Part shown: positions 22,594 through 31,700 of the stretch, one piece after another | Layout: each line of letters starts with the position of its first letter | How positions within the stretch are numbered: the first letter of the stretch is position 1 | From: Rebecca billardiae RCC1528 | Lineage: Eukaryota; Haptophyta | DNA: 64,000 nucleotides | Reading direction: 5' to 3' | NCBI GenBank assembly: GCA_965240325.2 | Contig: OZ251222.1 | Coordinates: forward strand, 3,968,001-4,032,000 | Notes under the pieces: model-generated | Seen by the model: the letters and a program-made list of their open reading frames with translations, nothing else | Database searches by the model: none | Told to the model about the DNA's origin: nothing | Program-made: the position numbers and the translations under genes

Positions 22594-23086
22594 GTCGCCT
22601 GGGGCCGAGCCGCCGACCGGCCTCGCACGGGTCGCGTGTGGCAGGCAGGTTTGCAGGGTCACAGCAGGTCGTGCAAGCTGCAAGGCCTGGGCGATGCGCT
22701 CCTGGGCGGAGGGCAGGCTCCCCCAGCGCCGGTGCGTGCTCGGGCAGCTCCCTCCCCAAGTCGGCAACGGCCAGAATTCGCGTCGCTGGCGCCGCTCTGA
22801 TTGGTCGATTCGCAATATTGAACGTTCCCAAACCCCAACAAATCCGGGGGCTCCTTGGAGCCCGGACTACCTGAGTACCCAACGCAAATCCGGGACTGCA
22901 GGACCCAGGACTCTCCCGGCTCGGGCAGTCGTTCGGGCACAAGCTCGCTCGTTCCCGGTGCCAGGAGCCCAGGACTGGTGAGCGACAATTTCGAAATTGA
23001 CAAACGGTCATCAAGGCGCGCGCACGGTACGGCGTTTTCATTTTTCAAGCTCACTCTCCGAGCGTGCGTGGTCGTCCCCACGCGCG
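22594..23086. promoter_or_regulatory. Divergent promoter, ANP32-like / SAP gene
   Basis: This 493-bp region lies between opposing start codons (22593 minus, 23087 plus). An inverted CCAAT motif (attgg) occurs at about 22800 in tgattggtcgattcgcaata. No TATA box is obvious on either strand. Confidence 0.45.
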
Positions 23087-24457
23087 ATGCGCTTTCGGGC
23101 ATCGGCGTACGACGACTGGTTCGGGGTCGAGAAGCGGAAGAAGAAGGCCAAGAAGCCGCCGAAGGAGAACTTCTTCGAGCGCCTCACCGTCGCGCAGCTC
23201 AAGGAGCTGCTGCGCACGGTGAGACGGCCTCTCACGGGCGCGCGCGCCGATCTCATCGCGCGGCTGCTCGCCGACGAGCGCGCCGGTGAGTACGCGGACG
23301 AGGCGCGTGCGAGCACCGCCTACTGCACGCGTGACGGCTGCGTCGGGCTCACCGCGTCGCGCAACGGCTGGTCGATCGAGTCGCTCAAGGATGCGTGCCG
23401 CGCGCGAGCGCTCTCGCCAACCGGGACCAAGTTCGAGCTCATCCTGCGGCTGCTGCGCCACGAGAGCGGCGACGATGCGGGCGGTGCGCCCGGCCGTGGC
23501 GCGAGCCATCAGCCGCGCCGCCGCGCGCCGACGCCGCCGCCGACCGGCCCCGCCAACCTCGACCAGGTCCACGAGCGCGCCACGCGGGCAATCGAGACAC
23601 TGACGCACACGCGCTTCCTCAAGTGGGTGTGCGCCCTCATCGACAAGGAGGCCGTGGAGAACCCGTACGCGCGCGCGCACCCGGTCTTCGCCGCAGAGGT
23701 CGCCGAGGTCGCGTGCGCGCCGATCTTCGAGAGGTCCTGGGACTCCTGGTGGATGAGGGGCTGGGAGGAGTACGAGCCATTCGTCCGTGGGCTGTGCGCG
23801 CGGCTGGTCCAGATCTTCAGAGCGGCGCGCGGCGCGCTCGGCGCCGACGCGCGGGCGCGGCACCACGCGTGGGTGGGCGAGCTGCACGCCCTCGCATACG
23901 GCGTCGATCCGGGGTGGTTCGAGCGAACCCACCTCGCGCTTCGTCCGACGGCCGAGCACGACCCGCCCGAGTGGCATTACGAGCCTGGCGAGCGCGCGCA
24001 CGGCGACGGCGGCAGCGGCAACGATGGCGGCGCCGGCAGCAGTAGCAGAACGGCGGACTGGGGTGCGAGCACGGAGTACGACCATTCAGACGACGGCGTA
24101 GGCTTTGTCGAGCCGCCCAGCTTCTCCCCGCAGCCAAGTGCCCCTGCGCCGGCGGCCGTGCCGTCGAGCAGCGATGCGCAGCCACGATGCCGAGCTGAGC
24201 TCGCACAACTGCCGGTACGCGAGCTGCGCCGCCAGCTGGAGGCGCGCGGCCTGGGGCATGCCGATTGCGTCGAGAAGGGGGAGCTGGTCGAGCGGCTCGA
24301 CAGAGCCGAGCTTGTGCAGCTGCGGGTCAAAGAGTTGCGCTGCCGCCTCGAGGCGTTCGGCGTTGAGCATGCCGACTGCATCGAGAAGTGGGAGCTGGTC
24401 GAGCGGCTCCTTGCCACGCGGCAGGCGGCGCCACTGGGACCAGCAGCGTCAGGATGA
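23087..24457 (+). CDS. SAP-domain protein (four SAP-like motifs)
   Basis: Single exon, 456 aa, from the first ATG in frame. Four SAP-like helix-extended-helix motifs are visible. Residues ~32-62 are LTVAQLKELL...GARADLIARLL and ~95-124 are WSIESLKDACRARALSPTGT followed by KFELILRLL. Two adjacent C-terminal ones read PVRELRRQLEARGL then DCVEKGELVERL, and LRVKELRCRLEAFGV then DCIEKWELVERLL. The last pair resembles the SAP-like fold seen in MANF/CDNF and related proteins. A basic KKKAKKPPK patch lies near the N-terminus. The middle (~160-310) is Trp-rich and unlike anything I recognise. SAP motifs usually bind DNA or RNA in the nucleus; no catalytic domain is visible. Confidence 0.8.
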   Translation: MRFRASAYDDWFGVEKRKKKAKKPPKENFFERLTVAQLKELLRTVRRPLTGARADLIARLLADERAGEYADEARASTAYCTRDGCVGLTASRNGWSIESLKDACRARALSPTGTKFELILRLLRHESGDDAGGAPGRGASHQPRRRAPTPPPTGPANLDQVHERATRAIETLTHTRFLKWVCALIDKEAVENPYARAHPVFAAEVAEVACAPIFERSWDSWWMRGWEEYEPFVRGLCARLVQIFRAARGALGADARARHHAWVGELHALAYGVDPGWFERTHLALRPTAEHDPPEWHYEPGERAHGDGGSGNDGGAGSSSRTADWGASTEYDHSDDGVGFVEPPSFSPQPSAPAPAAVPSSSDAQPRCRAELAQLPVRELRRQLEARGLGHADCVEKGELVERLDRAELVQLRVKELRCRLEAFGVEHADCIEKWELVERLLATRQAAPLGPAASG

Positions 24458-24470
24458 ACGACATGACATG

Positions 24471-24474
<4 letters not shown>

Positions 24475-24547
<73 letters not shown>
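24475..24547. repeat. (TA)n microsatellite
   Basis: About 36 uninterrupted TA dinucleotides directly downstream of the SAP-domain gene. A second shorter TA run at 24607-24621 begins the adjacent inverted-repeat element. Confidence 0.95.
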
Positions 24548-24550
<3 letters not shown>

Positions 24551-25429
24551 CGTCGTATATATTGATAATTACGCGCGACGGCGCTGATTAATTGCTGGCG
24601 GACGATTATATATATATATATACCAGGTCGTTCCCCCTGCACTGGGAATCCGCGGTTTGGACATACGAGAAAAACAGCCGCAGGACGCACCCGTCGCTAC
24701 CCGCGAATAAGATTTTCACGTCTCGCGGGTGCGGATGTGCGTCAATCGATGAGCTGGTCTCGCAATCCCAAAATTGAGCCGCAACGAGATAGAGGGTGCA
24801 GGGAGCCCCCGGGGGCGGCTCGGCAGGCGAGGGCCGACCAAATCTTGACATTTGCCCTCGGCGGCAGGGGCAGCGGCGAAGGCCGGCCGAGCGCCGTTGG
24901 CGGGGCGCGCCCGGGGCACGGCGCTGCGGGCGCGGATGTGCTCGCGGAGCCGGCTTGCGTGGACAGGCTGTTGCGGGAGAGTATATGGCGCCCTCCTGCG
25001 CCGCGCGTCTCGCGCCACGCCTCTTTTCGCCGCGGCTCAGGGCAGCGCGCACGCGCGCGCCGCCTCGGAGGCCAGGCCACCGTGCCGCGCCGCAGCCGCA
25101 ACCGCGCGCGCGCCGTGCGCGGCGTGGTCTGGAAGGAACGGGGGGTGCTGCCGGGCGATATGACGACATCATGTGCGCACGCCATGCCGCCCCGCGGCGC
25201 CGCGAACGGGCACGATAACGGATCCGCACAGCTGTTGACGAGTGCTGATTTCTTGTCGTGCCTGAAGCCAGACCTCGGACGGCTCGAAGAAGATGATGAA
25301 AGTGCATCCGCGCGAGGAAAGCGTCGCACCCAGCACTTCTACACGACCACGCGGTGATGAACATTCATGTAAGAGTATCCCGCGTGCCCGCTTGGCACTG
25401 TTCTGTGTCTCAATGATCGTCCCGACAAG

Positions 25430-25803
25430 GGCCACGACCGCGAGGCCGTGCACACCATTCATAGTGTGACAACTCGAAGAGGCGTGCAAACGGACCAGCG
25501 ACACGCTCGGCAAGGTGTGGTGGGGCGGCATGGCGTGCGCACATGATATCGCCATCTCGCCCGGCAGCCGCGCCCGTTCCTTCCCGACCACGCCGCGCAC
25601 GGCGCGCGCGCGGTCGGCTGGCGGCGCGGGCAAGGCTGGCCTCGGAGGCGGCGCGCGCGTGCGCGCTGCCCTGAGCCGAGGCGAAAGAGGCGTGGCGCAA
25701 GTCGCGCGGTGCAGGAGGGCGGCAGATACTCTCCCGCAACAGCCCGTCCACGCACGCCGGCTCCGCAAGCACATCCGCGCCCGCAGCGCCCTGGCCCGGG
25801 CGC
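25430..25803 (+). repeat. Direct repeat unit 1 inside TIR element
   Basis: Begins gggccacgaccgcgaggccg and ends near cgcagcgccctggcccgggc. Unit 2 (25814-26195) repeats it nearly base for base with small substitutions and indels. The 300-bp 3' part is also present inverted near 24896-25193. Confidence 0.75.
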
Positions 25804-25813
25804 GCCGGCCCCA

Positions 25814-26195
25814 GCGGTCACGACCGCGACGGGCCGTGCACACCATTTGTGACAACTCGAAGAGGCGTGCAAACGGACAAGCGACACGCTCGGCAAGGCG
25901 TGGCGGGGCGGCATGGCGTGCGCACATGATATCGCCATCTCGCCCGGCAGCCGCGCCCGTTCCTTCCCGACCACGCCGCGCACGGCGCGCGCGCGGTCGG
26001 CTGCGGCGCAGGCAAGGCTGGCCTCGGAGGCGGCGCGCGCGTGCGCGCTGCCCTGAGCCGAGGCGAAAGAGGCGTGGCGCAAGTCGCGCGGCGCAGGAGG
26101 GCGGCAGATACTCTCCCGCAACAGCCCGTCCACGCACGCCGGCTCCGCAAGCACATCCGCGCCCGCAGCGCCATGGCCCGGGCGCGCCCCCCAGC
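25814..26195 (+). repeat. Direct repeat unit 2 inside TIR element
   Basis: Near-identical to unit 1 at 25430-25803, following it after about 10 bp. Differences include loss of an 'atag' near the start and g/c swaps in the gcgc-rich middle. Confidence 0.75.
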
Positions 26196-26725
26196 GCCGG
26201 GCCAGCTGCATCGCACTCGCCGCCCAGCCGCAGGGGGCGGGTCAGAATCGGTGCTCCGCACCCGCGGGAGGGCTGGCCCGCCGCTCCGGTTGCACGCGAA
26301 GAACTCATTTCCAGCGCATCGATTTCGTGAGCGGACTATCGCTGACGAGGCTGATTACTGCGTTCCACGGCTTTGCCGCGCTCGGGATTTGGCTTCTCCA
26401 ATGGATGGATGTAGTTTCGTCATTTTCAATTGGAAAGCTCGATTAGATCGTTCAAGTGGTCTGATAGAGCAAGCGGAAGACTAAATCTGCGTTGCTATGC
26501 CGCGGCCTCGCGCTCTGAATAGTGCGAAACCGCGGATTCCCAGTGCAGGGGGAACGACCTGGTATATATATATATATATTCATAAATAATAATAGTCATG
26601 CTCATGCATCATATATGCATGCCCATATGGCAGGCGCCGGTGGCGCTCGTCTATGATGGACCCGGCGGCGGCTGAGACTGCCGCACGAGCCACGAGTCGC
26701 ACGTCCACGACTCTCGCCCTCGGAC

Positions 26726-28297
26726 TCACACGAGCATCTGGCTCTGCGCACGCAGCAGATTTTCGGCATCGCTCAGCACGACGTCGACCCTGTCCACCGT
26801 GCCGCTGGCCACTGGGCTTCCCGCATCGGCGCGCGACCCACCGCCGACCGTCTCCGCCTCGGAGGCTCCCGCAGCGGCCGGTGCGCTTGCAGCAGCGTGG
26901 GCCTGCGCAAGCGGCGCGTCCTCCTCGCCGTCCGACTCGATCTCAGGGTCCTCGCCACCGAGCGAGGCGGAGACGACTGTCTCCAGGAGCGCCTCGTTGA
27001 GGCGCTGGCAAAGCCGCAGGCTCTCGAACTCCTCGATGCGCCGCACCAGATCCGCCGGTGGCATCAGCCCGGCCGCCCCTCGCGGCTCGGCGCGCGCGGC
27101 GCTCGCGTGCGCCGGTGCCCCTGGGTCGTCCGCTGCGGGCAGTGCAGCCGCCGTCGCCGCCGCGGGGCTGCCTGCCGCGGCCGGTGGCGGGCCGAGGATC
27201 TCAATGGGCGCCGGGAGCAGCGGATCCACCCGCATGCAGCTGATCATGTACTCGTACGACAGCTCGAGCGCCTGCTCCTCCGTCGTGCCGAGCGGAGCGA
27301 CCTCCCCGGAGCGGCGCGCGTACACGCGCTGACCGACGGGCACGCTGGCAAGAGGCACGGGCGGCAGCCGGCACGGCGCCTGCAGGCCGCGCAGCAGCTG
27401 CGTGACGAGCACGAGGCGCGAGTCGGCGGCGGACGCGCCCTCCGCCGCCGCGATCGGGCGCAGCGCCACGCCGGGCCTGTACACGAAGCGCACCCACGCC
27501 GGCCAGACGGGTGGCGGGCTGAAGTCGATGTACTGCAGCGAGTCGAGCAGGAGGCAGCCGTCCGCACACGTGCCCTCCGGCCGCGCGAGCAGCGTCGGGA
27601 AGGCGGCGGCGGGGTGCACGAGCGCGCGGGAGCGCGCGTTCGCCGCGCGCAGCCAGCGCACGTACCCCGCCGACTGCGTGCTCCGCTGGAAGACGAAGGA
27701 GCCGTCGGCCCAGTACGTGTGCGCCTCGCCCCACGGCGTCTCAAAGTGGCCCTGCAGCCAGCTCGGCAGCCGCACCACGACGATCTGGCCGCCAGGGAAT
27801 GCGCGGCGCACGCCGATCGCGGCGCTGTACGTCGTGTTGTTGCAGAACGTGATGTCGAGCACGCCCAGCTGCCGCACGAACGCCCCGTCCACAGCTGCGG
27901 CCGCGGCGAGCGCCGCGAGCGCCGTGTCAGTCAGCCGGTCGGACGCCGACACGTCCAGGATGCGCAGCGCCGGTGGCGCGCGCTGAAGCTCGGCAAGCTG
28001 GGTGAGGATGGTGTTCGTGGCGGCGCCAGCGAGGGAGAGGGACGTCAGCGAGGCGAAGCGCGGCAGCCAATGCGTCACGGCTTCACCGGGCAGGGCGAGA
28101 GATTGCGGCGACGCCCGTCGGACGTTCCGTCCGTCCACGCGGCGAGCCGAGCGCTGCAGGACGGGGCTCGCGCAACCGACTCGTATCCGCGCCATGCCCG
28201 CCGGTACGTGCTCCATGATCGCGTCACGCAGCTCTGGCGGCAGCGTCTCGAGGCACGGCGGCGGCTCGGCCGCGGCGTTGCCGGTGGGCGTCGCCAT
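26726..28297 (-). CDS. F-box/LRR-like protein
   Basis: Intronless, 523 aa. The N-terminus has a weak F-box-like segment (CLETLPPELRDAIMEHVPAG, residues 15-34). LRR-like strands follow: FASLTSLSLAGAATNTI, LRILDVSASDRLTDTALAAL, and a GVLDITFCNNTTYSAAI segment, giving the F-box/LRR order of SCF substrate adaptors. The central region (WLQGHFETPWGEAHTYWADG onwards) is rich in aromatic residues and not family-specific. The C-terminal ~170 residues are Ala/Pro-rich and acidic with a short amphipathic helix (LVRRIEEFESLRLCQRLNEA). The F-box is divergent, so ubiquitin-ligase function is inference. Confidence 0.65.
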   Translation of the reverse strand: MATPTGNAAAEPPPCLETLPPELRDAIMEHVPAGMARIRVGCASPVLQRSARRVDGRNVRRASPQSLALPGEAVTHWLPRFASLTSLSLAGAATNTILTQLAELQRAPPALRILDVSASDRLTDTALAALAAAAAVDGAFVRQLGVLDITFCNNTTYSAAIGVRRAFPGGQIVVVRLPSWLQGHFETPWGEAHTYWADGSFVFQRSTQSAGYVRWLRAANARSRALVHPAAAFPTLLARPEGTCADGCLLLDSLQYIDFSPPPVWPAWVRFVYRPGVALRPIAAAEGASAADSRLVLVTQLLRGLQAPCRLPPVPLASVPVGQRVYARRSGEVAPLGTTEEQALELSYEYMISCMRVDPLLPAPIEILGPPPAAAGSPAAATAAALPAADDPGAPAHASAARAEPRGAAGLMPPADLVRRIEEFESLRLCQRLNEALLETVVSASLGGEDPEIESDGEEDAPLAQAHAAASAPAAAGASEAETVGGGSRADAGSPVASGTVDRVDVVLSDAENLLRAQSQMLV

Positions 28298-28772
28298 GAT
28301 GGATGATTCAGTATCCGGGTACTGCCAATGTCTACTAGACGATGATCATCATCAAGTACCTCATGACACTGACACTAGTGACAGTAACTGCCTGCCACTC
28401 TCAATCTCGTCATCTAGCGCAGCATCAACTCAGCAGTGAGAGACGAGTAAGAAGATCTAGCAGCAGGGACAAACACCAGGCGGATCAGCGCTCCTCGCCG
28501 TCGTCCCCCCCGCCCCCTCGTAGTCGCCCATCACTCCATCGCCGAGCGGAAGCCCGATGCACCGTCTCAGGCGTCGACGCGCGCGCGCCACCGCGGTGGT
28601 CGCGGTGCCACGCGTCGTCAGCCGTCGTCTCGAAGTAGTCGTCGTGCGCAGCGCCCCCGCGGGCGCGTGCCCCCGGGCGCACGTGCGCCATGCGCGCGCG
28701 CGCGATGAGCATCTTGGCCTGGCCACGCAGGCAGCACGGTGTATACAAGCGGACCGTCGTCGTGGTACGCCA
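28298..28772. other. Intergenic; holds one copy of an 84-bp dispersed repeat
   Basis: This region separates the start of the F-box-like gene from the end of the DUF229 fusion, both on minus. It contains 28470-28553, which recurs inverted at 60806-60890. No protein-like frame is visible. Confidence 0.5.
28470..28553 (+). repeat. 84-bp dispersed repeat, copy A
   Basis: Begins caaacaccaggcggatcagc and ends gccgagcggaagc. The reverse complement of 60806-60890 matches it except for a small indel at the start and length and substitution differences in the C-run. It lies 3' of the DUF229 fusion gene. Confidence 0.85.
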
Positions 28773-31700
28773 CTACAGTACGCGCTGCAGCCGACGCCGC
28801 CGCCGCCGCCGCCGCCGATCCCAGTGCTCCCCCTTGCGGACGGCGTCACCAAACACGCAGTGGTCCCTCCTCCCGTGCCCGATCTTGTTGCAGATGCCAA
28901 ACTTGGGCGCGATCGCTGACTCGCCCTCGTTGCCGAGCGGCGCGTCCTCGCAGCCGCACAGGTCCGGCGGGATGCGCGCATCCGCGCACGTCCGATTGGG
29001 CGGCACGGCGTGCTCGGCGAGGTCGAAGGCCCAGGGGACTGGCGGCGCGGCGCGCGTGCGCGGCGCCAGCCAGCCGAGCAGCGTGCGGTGCAGGTCCAGC
29101 CCCGTGATCAGGCGTTGCTCGTTGGCGCGCAGCGCCGCGGCCTGGCGCCCGTCGAGCAGCTGCTCGGGCACGAGCAGCGTCGTCCACGGCGAGCGGTGCT
29201 CCATCTGCACCGACCAATCCGCGTCATGGACGCCCTTCTGCTGCAAGCCGTGGTCGCCGCGCAGCACGGCGATCGTGTCGCCCCGGCTGACGAGCCGCTC
29301 GAGCGCGGCGCGCAGCATGCCGTCCAGCTGCTCCGCACGGCGCGCCTGCCAGCGCGCGATCATGGCGCTGTGCGCGGCCACCAGGTTGCCAAACGCAAAG
29401 CGCGGCACGTCCGGCGCGTACGCGTCCCACAGCTGCTCGAGCTGACGCAGCGGCCAGCGGCCCACGCTCTCGCCGTCCGTGCTCGGGAAGCAGCTCGGCG
29501 GCGTGTCGTGGAAGCGGACACTCACGCCGTTGATGACGTGCTCTTGACGATGGCTGAGCCGGCGCAGGTTGGCGGGCACAGGCACGGTCGGCGGCTTCGT
29601 CGCCAGCGTGCAGAACAGCTTGTCGAACCGGTGGTCGAACGCAGCCGCCGCGTCGAAGAAGGTGTCCGGCAGGACCCACGGCGAGCCCGCGGGGCAGATC
29701 TCCTCGATCATCATCGACACATAGCCGGCCGAGCGCGCGACGTCGTGCAGCCACACGGGCGCCGCGCGCTCGGCCTCGGCGGTGGCGCCGCCGCCGCCGG
29801 CGCGCGCGCGGTTGCCGCGGTCGCACCGCTGCTCGACAGGGTCCGGCCAGCCCGCCACCTTCACCGCCTCGAAGCCGGGCGCCATCGTCGCGTGCGGCGA
29901 GGTGCCCATGCAGCCGGCGAGGAGCGCCATCTGGTTGGCAATCGACGCGGTGCCGAGCACGTTGGCCTTCTCAAAGTCGAACGCTCGCACGCGCGCGCTC
30001 GGGTGCGCGCTCGGGCCGCGCGCAGCCGCCGACGGTGCCTCCGCCGAGGCGGCGCGCTCGGCCGCGTCCCCGCGCAGCGACCGCACCCACGCGAACGTCA
30101 GGGGGAGGTGGCGCTGCGCGTACTTGCGCGAGACGGAGTCGAGCTCGAGGACGAGCAGGGAGGGCGGCGCACGCTCCGTCCGCGCGCCGCGCCGCTGCTC
30201 GCGCGCGGCTGTGGAGCGGCGCACGAGCCGCTGCTGCCGCGCGATGCGCAGGTGCACGTCCATCGACGAGGAGGGCTGGGGCGGACGGCCGTCGTGGCGC
30301 GGCACGCTCGTCACGTTGCACGCGACGATGACGAAGTCCTCATCCGGCCGGAGCGGGCCGAGCTCCGGGCAGCCGCGCCAGCCGCGTGGCGCGGTGGCGC
30401 ACTCGCACGCGCTCAGCGCCTGCGCGCTGCCAGCCCGGGGCTGCACGCGCGATCCGTCAGCGCGCGTGGCCAGCGCGGTGCGAGAGACGTTGGCGTCCTC
30501 GTGGCAGACGCCGATCGTGTCCGGCCGCTTGCCCGTGGCCTGGGCCTGCGCGTAGAAGCTCCACAGCGAGGGCAGCACGTGCGGCCGCGGGCACGCCCCC
30601 TCCGCGCTGCCGGGCGGCGCGGGCGGCGCGCGGCCGCACCACTCGGGCGGAATGCCCATCTGCGCGCACGGCCGATCGGCTGGTACGGGCCGCGGCCCGA
30701 GGAGCGACCTCCCCAGCGCGCGCGCCGGCGGCGGCCGCTCATCCCCGAGGCCGAGCAGCTCGAGCAGCGTCGCGTGCACGTCGAAGTGCGTCAGCCGCGC
30801 GCTCGTCGCGCCCGGCGCGAGCGCGCGGCCGCGCGGCAGCTTGGCAAACAGGATGGGCTCGGCGCGCTCGCGCTCGCCGGGCGCGGTGAGGAAGTAGGGG
30901 CCGTAGTGCAGCCCGTGGTCAGAGAGCACGAGCGTCGCCGTGTCGGTTCGCGCCTCCCACCGGCGGAGGAAGTGGGCGAGCGGCTTGTCCACCACGCCCG
31001 CCAGCGCCATCGAGTCCTCGTGCGAGTCCACCAGCGAGAGGAACGCGCCAAACGGGCGGCGCGCGCGCTCGTGTGCGCCCGCGAACGCCATGGCGTAGCT
31101 GAGGAGCGCGTGGGCGGCGAGCTGCGAGCCCGCGCAGTTGGGCCGCCCCCACGCCGCGCAGAAGAGCTGCCCGAACTCCTCGCCGTGGCTCACGTTCGGC
31201 CGGAGCGACTGCACCATGTTCGAGTTGGCCACGCAGCCGTCCTCCGACTTGAGCGTCGCGTACCCGCGCGCGCGCAGCCGGTCCCACAGCCACGGCGTGG
31301 CCGCGTGCTCGCCCACGCCCTCGCGGCTGCGCAGCGGCATGCCCGCGTACAGCGCCGCCTGGTTCGGGCCCGAGTTCGGCCCGACCACCGTCAGGTTGCG
31401 CAGCTCGGCGTACCCGAGCTCGGCGAGCGCCGCCGCGGTGAGCGGCAGCGAGCGGCGGAAGTGCGCGCGCGAGATCGGGTCGAGCAGCACGACGAGCAAG
31501 TTGGGCGGCCGCTCGGCGGCCGAGCTGCCGCGGCCGGCACCGGACGCGCCGCCGCGTTCGGCGCGCCACGGCCGCCCGCCCAGACCGCGCATGCGCTGCG
31601 CGCACACGGGCTGCCGCGGCTCGTTGCTCAGCACGTGCCCCTCAGCCGGCGTGCGCCGTGCGCAGCGCACCCACACGCACGCCACCTCGGACGCCAGCGG

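Larger units (their letters stand above)
24607..26579. mobile_element. TIR element with TA ends, non-autonomous
   Basis: The 37 bases at 24622-24658 (accaggtcgttccccctgca, then ctgggaatccgcggttt) are the exact reverse complement of 26527-26563, and both are flanked outwards by TA runs, giving a ~50-bp terminal inverted repeat on a 1.97-kb unit. Inside are three copies of a ~300-bp GC-rich module: one inverted near 24896-25193 and two direct within tandem units 25430-25803 and 25814-26195. No transposase or other recognisable protein is encoded, so it looks non-autonomous. Flanking TA could be target duplication or insertion into a TA tract. Confidence 0.7.

Noticed and set aside
24737-25357. 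206-aa plus ORF inside the TIR element
   Set aside because: Covers the ~300-bp repeat module, which is open in several frames and orientations; no transposase or nucleic-acid-binding motif.
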